A DNA stretch of 64,000 nt from Paenibacillus rubinfantis. Lineage in GTDB: Bacteria; Bacillota; Bacilli; Paenibacillales; Paenibacillaceae. The notes under the pieces are model-generated. The model did no database searches, had not been told where the DNA came from, and saw nothing but the letters and a program-made list of their open reading frames with translations. The translations under genes and the position numbers were made by a program. Positions 8,691 through 15,700 of the stretch are shown piece after piece. How positions within the stretch are numbered: the stretch's first letter is position 1; the number at the start of each line of letters is the position of its first letter. Location of the stretch: positions 930,001 through 994,000 of the forward strand of contig NZ_LN909065.1 of NCBI RefSeq assembly GCF_001486505.1. Direction: 5' to 3'.

Positions 8691-8717
8691 GACGCTAACG
8701 TCCGACAAGATGTTGCA
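8691..8717 (-). promoter_or_regulatory. Candidate autoregulated ECF promoter
   Basis: On the minus strand TGCAAC (8717-8712) and CGTC (8694-8691) are 17 bases apart, close to the AAC...CGT signature of ECF promoters in Bacillus, about 30 bp before the sigma gene start. Confidence 0.5.
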
Positions 8718-8817
8718 ATGTTGTTACTATTTTTTAAAAATAATTTGGAGTCCATCCTTCAGATCAATATCCAAGCTGTTCTCGTACGGAATCCTTTGAA
8801 TCTCACCTAAGAATACC

Positions 8818-8851
8818 AAAAAAAACGGGCCTCGTCATTCGAGTCGTTTTT
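8818..8851 (-). terminator. Terminator after the LacI-family gene
   Basis: An imperfect stem (AAAACGGGCCTCG with CGAGTCGTTTT) has an eight-base T tract on the minus strand; it ends the transporter/regulator unit before the sigma operon. Confidence 0.8.
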
Positions 8852-8916
8852 CCAGTAAAAATATAAAAAGCTGGCTCGGCAGATGGCACGGATTCCAGCG
8901 TTTTATCTTAGATCTA

Positions 8917-9936
8917 TTAAGTTGTCTGACGCTCGATGATTTTGGACGGCAAAGTGATTCCCTTGTTGACGAACGAATCCGCAGGATTTTCCATGCGATC
9001 TAACAATAAATTAAACGCCTCGGCCCCCAACAAAACGGGGTTTAAATCGATGCAACTGATCGCAGGAGACACCTTGTCCAGATACGGTGCGTTATTGAAA
9101 CACAGGATGCCGATCTCTTCAGGCACCTTCTTCCCTCGGATATGGCAGTATTTTAAGGCGCTAAGGGACATGATGCTCTCCATCGTGATGATTGAATCAA
9201 AAGGCAGTCCCGTTTGATCCGCTTGCAGCAGAGCCTCCATCACCTCGTCCTCTTCATCCCCGCTGTAAATGATATAGTCCGAAGAAGGTCGAATCCCCTT
9301 CTCTTCTACTGCCCGTTGATAACCGTGAATGCGATCATAGATCACATCCTGCTTCAAGTTAGGCGTAAGGAATAGAATTTGGCGATAGCCTTTATCCAGC
9401 AAATACTTTGTCGCTGTATAACTATCTCGTACGTTATCATTATGTACCGATAGCACGTTATGGGAGAGGTTGTTCCCAATCATAACAAATGGGATTTGCT
9501 TCACCTGCATGCTATTTAGCAAGTAATCCTTATCCGCCGAACGAATACTTGTAAAAATAAACCCGTCCGCCTGCTTTTGCCGATAGAGTTTCAGGCATTT
9601 CTCCATCTGTTCCTCAATGGTGTGAAAGAAAGCAAATTGCAGATTATAGTTCTGCAGTTTCGCCGCTTCCGAAACCCCGAACAATACATCGCTAAAGAAT
9701 GCATTCCCGAGAATTTCCTTAGGATTTCGAGCAATTGAAAAACAAACCGTCCGGGATTTGTTTGAAGAGAGGGATTGGGCATTAATATTGGGAACATACT
9801 TGAGCTCTTCCATCGCAAGCAGTACGCGTTTCTTAATTTCTTCGGTCGTGTTGCCCTTATTCGTAATCACCCTGGAAACGGTAGCAGGTGATACTCCAGC
9901 CTTAAGAGCAACATCTCTAATCGTTGCGATTTTCAT
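8917..9936 (-). CDS. LacI-family regulator of the adjacent sugar-import operon
   Basis: The 339-residue protein has an N-terminal HTH (IRDVALKAGVSPATVSRVIT) and a ligand domain with family motifs (RILFLTP-like QILFLTPNLKQD, GILCFNNAPYL, PAISCIDLNP). It is the last gene of a probable unit with an mdxEFG-type importer and two phosphatases, so an oligosaccharide or sugar-phosphate effector is inferred. The start at 9936 follows a stop codon immediately, and AGGTG sits only one base upstream, so initiation may be inefficient or coupled. Full length; no anomalies. Confidence 0.93.
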   Translation of the reverse strand: MKIATIRDVALKAGVSPATVSRVITNKGNTTEEIKKRVLLAMEELKYVPNINAQSLSSNKSRTVCFSIARNPKEILGNAFFSDVLFGVSEAAKLQNYNLQFAFFHTIEEQMEKCLKLYRQKQADGFIFTSIRSADKDYLLNSMQVKQIPFVMIGNNLSHNVLSVHNDNVRDSYTATKYLLDKGYRQILFLTPNLKQDVIYDRIHGYQRAVEEKGIRPSSDYIIYSGDEEDEVMEALLQADQTGLPFDSIITMESIMSLSALKYCHIRGKKVPEEIGILCFNNAPYLDKVSPAISCIDLNPVLLGAEAFNLLLDRMENPADSFVNKGITLPSKIIERQTT

Positions 9937-9969
9937 TCACCTCTACTGAAAGAATAGGATCCGGGACTT

Positions 9970-9983
9970 ATAAATGCATTTAT
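9970..9983. promoter_or_regulatory. Perfect 14-bp palindrome upstream of the LacI gene
   Basis: ATAAATGCATTTAT is exactly self-complementary and lies 34 bp before the regulator start; a regulator binding site is possible but AT-rich palindromes also arise by chance. Confidence 0.3.
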
Positions 9984-10011
9984 TTTACTATATTTTCCGA
10001 TTCATCACCAG

Positions 10012-10689
10012 TTATCTTTCCATATTAACCGTAGATACACCCGGAAGTGTATGAATTTTCTCCAACAAATCAAACAGGGAGGTTTTTTTAGGGACAAGAA
10101 AGGTCAATTTGATCTGATACTTCGTCATGTTTACTGCTTTAATATCTAAATCTAAGCCGGTGAAAAAAGCGTAAAGCTCCTCCGTTTGAGGGGAGTCCGG
10201 CAGGATGTCCATTTTAAGTGTAAGTTCTTTGCTGGAGGTCATGAAGCGGTGCTCTACCTTGTTCAGCACTTTGAGCGAAATGAAGACGATACAACATGTA
10301 ATCACTGCCGGGTAATAGAAGCCCGCTCCTACAGCTAAACCGATGGCCGCCATCACCCATAAGGTTGCTGCGGTGGTTAATCCTTTAATCGATGCCCCTT
10401 TCTGCATGATGGTACCTGCTCCCAAAAAGCCAATTCCGCTAATCACTTGAGCTGCCAGTCTCGCCGGATCACTGCGAACGGAAGGTTCTTCGAGAAATTG
10501 GGTGAATCCGTAGATCGATAACAGCATAATTAACGTCGAGCCCACGCAAACCAGGATGTTGGTTCTCAAACCGGCCGCATGGCGATTCATTTCTCTTTCA
10601 TATCCAATAATTCCGCCCAAAAAAAGCGATAACAACAGGCGCCCGATCAGTTCTAGTATTCCAATATGCCAAGGACTCGCGATTGCCAT
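10012..10689 (-). CDS. MgtC/SapB family membrane protein
   Basis: The N-terminal half has four to five membrane segments with family motifs GGIIGYEREMNRHAAGLRTN, ISGIGFLGAGTIMQKGASIKGLTTAATLW. The C-terminal half (about residues 145-225) resembles the ACT-like cytoplasmic domain (KMDILPDSP...LPGVSTVNMER). MgtC proteins are linked to Mg2+ limitation and in some bacteria modulate F-ATPase or phosphate uptake. ATG at 10689 is chosen; a GTG at 10701 is nearly on top of AAGGAA. It lies between the permease genes and the LacI gene on the same strand. Confidence 0.92.
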   Translation of the reverse strand: MAIASPWHIGILELIGRLLLSLFLGGIIGYEREMNRHAAGLRTNILVCVGSTLIMLLSIYGFTQFLEEPSVRSDPARLAAQVISGIGFLGAGTIMQKGASIKGLTTAATLWVMAAIGLAVGAGFYYPAVITCCIVFISLKVLNKVEHRFMTSSKELTLKMDILPDSPQTEELYAFFTGLDLDIKAVNMTKYQIKLTFLVPKKTSLFDLLEKIHTLPGVSTVNMER

Positions 10690-10712
10690 TAATCGTTGCA
10701 CTTCCTTTTAGG

Positions 10713-10750
10713 TAAAAATAAGCCCGGCAAAAAAGTTACTCCTGCCGGGC
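10713..10750 (-). terminator. Hairpin terminator/attenuator after the permease genes
   Basis: GCCCGGCA (10722-10729) and TGCCGGGC (10743-10750) form a stem followed on the minus strand by TTATTTTTACC. It is between the MalG-like gene and the MgtC-like gene, so the distal genes may be expressed at lower level or separately. Confidence 0.8.
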
Positions 10751-10765
10751 ATCCACCAAACGAAA

Positions 10766-11608
10766 TTATCCCTTTGAGGCACCCGCCGTTAAGCCGCTGA
10801 TGAGATACCGCTGGAAGAAAAGAAACACGGTTGCAATCGGCACCGCGATCAGAATCGAACCTGCGGCAAACCGCGTGAAGTTTTGACCGAACTCCTGATT
10901 CACCAGGTTAAACAACCCAAGCGCCAATGTATAGTTTTCTGGACTTCGGATGACGATCCGCGGCAGGAGGAAATCCATAAACGGAGCCATAAAGTTAAAC
11001 AAAGCTACTACAGCGATAATCGGAACGGCAAGAGGTAAAATGATTTGCACAAAGACACGTACATGACCGGCACCGTCAATTTTTGCCGCCTCATCCAAGT
11101 CTCTTGGAATCGTATCAAAGAACCCTTTAACCAAGAAGGCATGGGTGGGAATGGACGTGCCGACATAAACCAAAATTAACCCCACCAGCGAGTCAAGCAA
11201 ACCAACCAAGCTGAGCAAAATATAGATCGCAACCATCCCCATCAGCACGGGAAAGATCTTGATGAGCATCAGGACGTAAAGACCGTTTTTTCGGCCTACA
11301 AAGTGATATCGGGAAAAAGCATAAGCGATAAATAAAGTCACGGCTAACGAAAGAACAGTTTTGGCGCTAGCTACGATCAACGTATTTTTGTACCACAAGA
11401 GATAGTTGCTATCCTCATTGGTAAACAGCCAGCGATAATGTTCGAAGGAAGCATTTTTCGGAATGATCGTTGCGCTGTACATGCTGGTTCCCGGATTCAA
11501 AGAGATCCCAAACACCCAGATTAGAGGGTATACGATGACCAGAAACATCACGAAGATCACCAGATAAATCCCCGCTACTTCAAGTTTGGACTTCAGCTTT
11601 CCACTCAT
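10766..11608 (-). CDS. Carbohydrate ABC transporter permease, MalG/MdxG-like
   Basis: The 280-residue inner-membrane permease has six predicted membrane segments and the EAA loop for ATPase contact (DEAAKIDGAGHVRVFVQIILPLAVP). It would pair with the MalF-like protein to import maltodextrin-like oligosaccharides; similarity to MdxG is judged from the C-terminal FAAGSILIAVPIATVFLFFQRYLISGLTAGASKG-type ending (read in pieces). Start overlaps the upstream gene by 4 bp (ATGA). No ATPase gene is present, so a shared MsmX-type ATPase encoded elsewhere is inferred. Confidence 0.92.
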   Translation of the reverse strand: MSGKLKSKLEVAGIYLVIFVMFLVIVYPLIWVFGISLNPGTSMYSATIIPKNASFEHYRWLFTNEDSNYLLWYKNTLIVASAKTVLSLAVTLFIAYAFSRYHFVGRKNGLYVLMLIKIFPVLMGMVAIYILLSLVGLLDSLVGLILVYVGTSIPTHAFLVKGFFDTIPRDLDEAAKIDGAGHVRVFVQIILPLAVPIIAVVALFNFMAPFMDFLLPRIVIRSPENYTLALGLFNLVNQEFGQNFTRFAAGSILIAVPIATVFLFFQRYLISGLTAGASKG

Positions 11609-12906
11609 CCGTCAATTCCTCCTTCCTTGAACGAACGGGTACGCTTGAATTGGAAAAAGGCGATGCCCGCGACGATAACGCCAAGCATAATGGAAATGAC
11701 AGCAGCCATATTATAATTCAGCGTATCGAAGGTTAACTTGTACACCCAGGAGATAATAATGTCTGTAGACCCTGCGGTTTGCCCGCGAACCGGCGGTCCA
11801 CCCTGATTAAATAAATAAATTAGGTTGAAATTATTGAAATTGCCGGTATATTGCATGATCAATAAGGGCGCGGAGGCAAATAAGACGTGAGGCAGCGTGA
11901 TATTCCTAAATCGTTGCCATCGGCTAGCTCCGTCCACCTCTGCCGCCTCATACCAATCCTCGGAAATACTTTGCAGCACCCCGGTGAATAACGCAAAGAT
12001 ATAAGCGAACCCCAGCCAAACCTCAACGAAGATAATCGCGATTTTCGTCCATAATGGATCCGTTAACCATGGGATGTTTAACCCTAACGGGGCTAGCAGT
12101 TGATTGTTCACGGCCCCAAATTGGTCGTTAAACATCGCCGCAAACGTCAAGATCGAAACGAATCCGGGCACGGCCCACGGCAAGATTAGAATGGTGCGGA
12201 TCAATTTCTTGTACTTCACCCGCTTGTCGTTGACGATCACGGCCAAGAAGAGGCCTAAACTGATTTGCAAGGTGGTCGCAACTAAGGTCCATACAACGGT
12301 CCACGATAACACTGAAAAGAAGGTTTTCCGCCATACCGGGACGGAGAAAACATTCAAAAAGTTCTCAACCCCCACCCAGCTAAGCAAAAATTTCGGCGGT
12401 GAATTGTAGATATTGTAATTCGTAAAGGCTAGTGCCACCATAAACAGGAGCGGCAAAATGAGTACAAAAACGATCATAAATAACCCTGGGGCTACTAAGG
12501 CATAAGGAAATCCTTTGTCCCAGGCATTGTTGAACCCTTCCCGCAGGGTAGTTTTTCTCCACCCGTTGCTGATGCGCTCCGCATCCTTCTTGGCGTCTAC
12601 CAGATTGATCCAATATACCCCTAAGGCAAAAACGGTTAAAATCACTGACACAATCCCTTGAATCAGCAGCCTTCTGGAATCGTCCACCCCTTCCAGCGTC
12701 CCCAAGGTAACTAATCCCCAGAAACCGATGTTAAGGAAATTGCCAAACACAATGAAAAACGCCGCGATGATTCCAAAAAACAAAACACCTTTGAAATATC
12801 TTCGATTATAGATTTGTCCTAGTCCGGGAATGATGGACAGCAGCATTGCGATACGTGGACTGTGGGAATTGCCGGCATTCCGGTCCCTCACTTGCTTCCC
12901 ATTCAA
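11605..12906 (-). CDS. Carbohydrate ABC transporter permease, MalF/MdxF-like
   Basis: The 433-residue permease has a family-typical N-terminal extension with extra membrane segments (residues about 20-110; SIIPGLGQIYNRRYFKGVLF), then the permease domain and EAA loop (YEAAEVDGASRWQRFRNITL). The start is TTG at 12906, nine bases after GGAGG; the nearby ATG is out of frame. It overlaps the MalG-like gene by 4 bp. With the lipoprotein downstream partner at 12979-14286 it forms an MdxEFG-type importer; the exact sugar is not known. Confidence 0.93.
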   Translation of the reverse strand: MNGKQVRDRNAGNSHSPRIAMLLSIIPGLGQIYNRRYFKGVLFFGIIAAFFIVFGNFLNIGFWGLVTLGTLEGVDDSRRLLIQGIVSVILTVFALGVYWINLVDAKKDAERISNGWRKTTLREGFNNAWDKGFPYALVAPGLFMIVFVLILPLLFMVALAFTNYNIYNSPPKFLLSWVGVENFLNVFSVPVWRKTFFSVLSWTVVWTLVATTLQISLGLFLAVIVNDKRVKYKKLIRTILILPWAVPGFVSILTFAAMFNDQFGAVNNQLLAPLGLNIPWLTDPLWTKIAIIFVEVWLGFAYIFALFTGVLQSISEDWYEAAEVDGASRWQRFRNITLPHVLFASAPLLIMQYTGNFNNFNLIYLFNQGGPPVRGQTAGSTDIIISWVYKLTFDTLNYNMAAVISIMLGVIVAGIAFFQFKRTRSFKEGGIDG

Positions 12907-12938
12907 TAAATAGACCTCCCTGCTGACGGGTGAAAATC

Positions 12939-12968
12939 AGGCGGAAGAGGATCACTCCTCCCCCGCCT
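12939..12968 (-). other. Intercistronic stem-loop between binding-protein and permease genes
   Basis: AGGCGG and CCGCCT enclose an inner AGAGGA/TCCTC pairing. Its T tract is weak, so it more likely stabilises the upstream mRNA or partly terminates, giving more binding protein than permease, a common ABC-operon arrangement. Confidence 0.65.
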
Positions 12969-12978
12969 TGTCCCCGGT

Positions 12979-14286
12979 TTATTTCGCAGATGCATTGTTG
13001 ATGTTGATCTGCTCCTTGATTTGCTCTACCGCTTCGTTAAGCACCTCTTGCGCATCGTTTCCTTGTGACAGGAAAACAAAAGCGTTCTTCATCGGCTCCC
13101 AAGTTTGTGAGATCTCAGGGTTGTTTGGTGTAGGTGTTGCGTACTTGCTTTGTTCTGCAACCGCCGAGAAATACGGGTCCTTCGTAATCAAGTCACTGGT
13201 TAAAATCCCCAGAGTCGCCGGTACTTCACCAGCTACACGGAAGTGATTTTCCAGGGAAGCTTGATTGGTCATGAACAACGCCAGTTTCTTCGCCCATTCT
13301 TTATTTTTGGAGAACGGAGACAAAACCCAACCCTTAATCCCCAAGAAGGAAGGTGGACGGTTACCGTTATCCAATTTTGGAATCGGTGCAACGCCCAAAT
13401 CATCCTTTAACGCATCGGCATAGTTCATCAAGGATGCAGGCACCGAGATGACGGCCCCCACTTTCCCTTCTTTAAACAGACCGTCCATAACGTCGCCGGT
13501 AATCGACTTCGGCAAGTAATTCTTTTCAAACCAGGATTGGATTAAATTCGCGCCTTTCACAGAGCCTTCGTTGTTGAGGCCGATATCGTCAATGTTATAT
13601 CCCGTGCTCTTGTCGTAACCGAAAATATACCCGCCGTTTCCTTGCATAAACATGTTGGTATAGTAGAAGTTCGTTCCGTCGATCAGGAAGCCGTATTTGT
13701 TGTCGGACGGATTCGTAAAGGTAGAAGTAAATTGCTCCAGGTCGCTCCAGCTTTCAGGTTGCTCCGGAAGCAGCTTTTTGTTATAAAACAGCACCGCAGT
13801 CTCAACGACCATCGGCAGGTTGTAGATCTTGCCGTCAATCGTCACCGCTTGGATCGCTTCTTCCGAATAGTTCTTTAACGTTTCTTCATCCAGGTCAAAC
13901 GGCTCGGCCAAGCCTTGCAGCACGTTTTTCCCCATCGAGTTATGCGTTGCCCACCAAAGGTCAGGGCCCCGGCCAGCAGGTCCGTCAAGTGAAAACGTTT
14001 TCGACTGTTCGCGTGCATTCACCGGCACAACTTCCACTTCAATTCCGTTCTCTGCGGTAAATCTGCTTGTAATCGTACGAATGGAAGCCAGCTCTTTTTC
14101 CGAATCGTTCGCCCAAATCACCAGCTTTTCAGGCTTTGCTTCCTCAGTATTGCCCTGTGCGGCCGTATTCGAATTCGAGGTTCCGGCATTTTCGGTCCCT
14201 TGTGCCGTATCGCGTTTCGGACCACAAGCCGTAAGCGTTATCAAAAGAGTGCAAATAAGGATGAAACCAATGGATTTTTTAAACAT
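12979..14286 (-). CDS. Maltodextrin-type extracellular solute-binding lipoprotein (MdxE-like)
   Basis: The 435-residue protein begins with a lipoprotein signal (ILICTLLITLTACGP, lipobox LTAC, Cys about 21) followed by a low-complexity Asn/Thr linker and a family 1 solute-binding domain (LVIWANDSEKELASIRTITS, DLWWATHNSMGKNVL, NGGYIFGYDKSTGY, VNGWVL-like IKGWVLSPFSKNKEWA). It captures the sugar outside the membrane and delivers it to the MalF/MalG-like pair. AGGGGG precedes the ATG. The W/Y-rich binding positions suggest an oligosaccharide ligand; maltodextrin is inferred from resemblance to MdxE. Confidence 0.92.
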   Translation of the reverse strand: MFKKSIGFILICTLLITLTACGPKRDTAQGTENAGTSNSNTAAQGNTEEAKPEKLVIWANDSEKELASIRTITSRFTAENGIEVEVVPVNAREQSKTFSLDGPAGRGPDLWWATHNSMGKNVLQGLAEPFDLDEETLKNYSEEAIQAVTIDGKIYNLPMVVETAVLFYNKKLLPEQPESWSDLEQFTSTFTNPSDNKYGFLIDGTNFYYTNMFMQGNGGYIFGYDKSTGYNIDDIGLNNEGSVKGANLIQSWFEKNYLPKSITGDVMDGLFKEGKVGAVISVPASLMNYADALKDDLGVAPIPKLDNGNRPPSFLGIKGWVLSPFSKNKEWAKKLALFMTNQASLENHFRVAGEVPATLGILTSDLITKDPYFSAVAEQSKYATPTPNNPEISQTWEPMKNAFVFLSQGNDAQEVLNEAVEQIKEQININNASAK

Positions 14287-14306
14287 GGATATCCCCCTAA
14301 AGTTTT

Positions 14307-14930
14307 TTAATCAGATACATGCGGACCTAGATGGTCGGTATGTACTTTCGCGGACAAGCAGGTCCCGACTTCGTTCAGTACGTACTCCACTACACCGGCG
14401 TTATATACCGGAATGGTGCAACCCGGGTGGGCAATTTGCTTTAAGTCCGCCGTCGATTGACCATGCCCGAAAACAACGATGTGCTCATCAGTTCCCAGGT
14501 AAGGAGCAATCTCCGCATCAAAGAAAATTTGAACCCGAGCTCTGACGTCCCCATAGGTTTCCGGCCAGACCGGCCACCAAGGTTGACTTTGATCGTGAGA
14601 ATGCAGAAATTCGGTGTTTGGGAAATCACTTGTCACTTTCTGACAATCCTCCCAAGGGTAATCGCGATAATCGGTCCAGTCTCCATGGAAAATCTCAGAC
14701 ATCTGCGGGACTAAAATAATCGGCATTTTCTTACGATTTGCCAAAGGCGTCGCTGTCAAAACAGCACGCTTTAACGGACTGCAAAAGATAGCTTTAATCG
14801 GGATGTTATCGAAAAACCCTGGAATTTGCTCGGCCTGCCACGCGCCAATATCGGATAGGCCGCAATTGGCCCCTCCTCCTTTGCCTACATTCATCGTAGA
14901 TTGGGAGTGCCTGATGACGTATAGATGCAA
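14307..14930 (-). CDS. Histidine phosphatase superfamily protein (second of a pair)
   Basis: The product starts with the phosphoglycerate-mutase-type RHG variant LYVIRHSQSTMN (RHS rather than RHG), has SPLKRAVLTATPLA, EIFHGDWTDY and the second catalytic His in VVFGHGQST. A Trp/Pro-rich stretch (HDQSQPWWPVWPETYGD) is unusual. TTG at 14930 is preferred: GGAG lies ten bases upstream and it begins exactly at the beta strand before RH; an upstream ATG at 14987 lacks a site and overlaps the previous gene. It dephosphorylates a small phosphorylated metabolite, substrate unknown. Cotranscribed with the importer. Confidence 0.85.
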   Translation of the reverse strand: MHLYVIRHSQSTMNVGKGGGANCGLSDIGAWQAEQIPGFFDNIPIKAIFCSPLKRAVLTATPLANRKKMPIILVPQMSEIFHGDWTDYRDYPWEDCQKVTSDFPNTEFLHSHDQSQPWWPVWPETYGDVRARVQIFFDAEIAPYLGTDEHIVVFGHGQSTADLKQIAHPGCTIPVYNAGVVEYVLNEVGTCLSAKVHTDHLGPHVSD

Positions 14931-14976
14931 AAACGTTTCTCTCCTCTCTCTTAGGGTGTGCCGGTCTTTCCTATTT

Positions 14977-15591
14977 TCATTTCGCATCCAGCAAACGAAG
15001 ATGTTCCGTTTGATTGATGGCCAGCACCTCCACCTGATCTCCTACCAATTGAAAAGCGTTAATCCCCGTGTTGCTTTGAGCAAATTGAACCCTTGAGATG
15101 TCCGCAATATGCAGTAGCTCGCGAATAAGAAAATTAATCAGCATCCCATGAGAAAACAGAACGAGGTTGTCTTCAGAGAAACTGCGAATTCGCTGAATGA
15201 CGGATTTCGCTCGCTTCTGAACCAGATCATGATTCTCCTCTCCAGGGCACCGCCAACCTGATTCCGAGATTTCTTCCGGCAATAAGGTGTTTTGTACAAT
15301 CTTTTGGAGTTCCGTACGTGACCGACCGTGGAAAGATGGTCCTTCACGATATTCGTATAAGTCCATCCAAACCTCAACAGGGACAGACATCAACTCCGAA
15401 AGTGGCTTTGCGGTTTCCATGGCCCGGACTAATGGGCTGGATACAATTTTCGTAATCGATTGCTTACATAATAATAGTGCGGCCGTTTGGGATTGCACAT
15501 TGCCAAACCGCGTCAATGGTGAATCCGGCATATCTTGATCTAAATGCAGGTTCCCTAAGGATTCGCCGTGACGTACCACAAATAATTTCAT
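14977..15591 (-). CDS. Histidine phosphatase superfamily protein (first of a pair)
   Basis: The 204-residue protein has LFVVRHGESLGN (catalytic RHG), SPLVRAMETAKPLSELM, YEYREGPSFHGRS and VLFSHGMLINFLIRELL with the second catalytic His. This is the classic phosphoglycerate mutase-like/phosphatase fold of about 200 residues. GGAGG precedes the ATG. It appears to be the first gene of the unit running to the LacI regulator at 8917. Together with its neighbour it suggests the imported compound is, or becomes, phosphorylated; this is inference. Confidence 0.88.
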   Translation of the reverse strand: MKLFVVRHGESLGNLHLDQDMPDSPLTRFGNVQSQTAALLLCKQSITKIVSSPLVRAMETAKPLSELMSVPVEVWMDLYEYREGPSFHGRSRTELQKIVQNTLLPEEISESGWRCPGEENHDLVQKRAKSVIQRIRSFSEDNLVLFSHGMLINFLIRELLHIADISRVQFAQSNTGINAFQLVGDQVEVLAINQTEHLRLLDAK

Positions 15592-15641
15592 CCTACCTCC
15601 ATCTGCTAGATTCGCTCCTGATCAGTTGATGATGACTTCAG

Positions 15642-15693
15642 AATTTCATGAAATTAACTGAAACAAATAAGAATTATTCTGATACCGGTTTCA
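15642..15693 (-). promoter_or_regulatory. Candidate LacI-family operators upstream of the sugar operon
   Basis: TGATACCGGTTTCA at 15680-15693 is a one-mismatch palindrome with a central CG, typical of LacI-family sites, and AATTTCATGAAATT at 15642-15655 is a perfect 14-bp palindrome. Both lie between comEC and the first phosphatase gene, where the operon promoter must be. No clear -35/-10 pair was fixed. Confidence 0.5.
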
Positions 15694-15700
15694 GGTTTAT

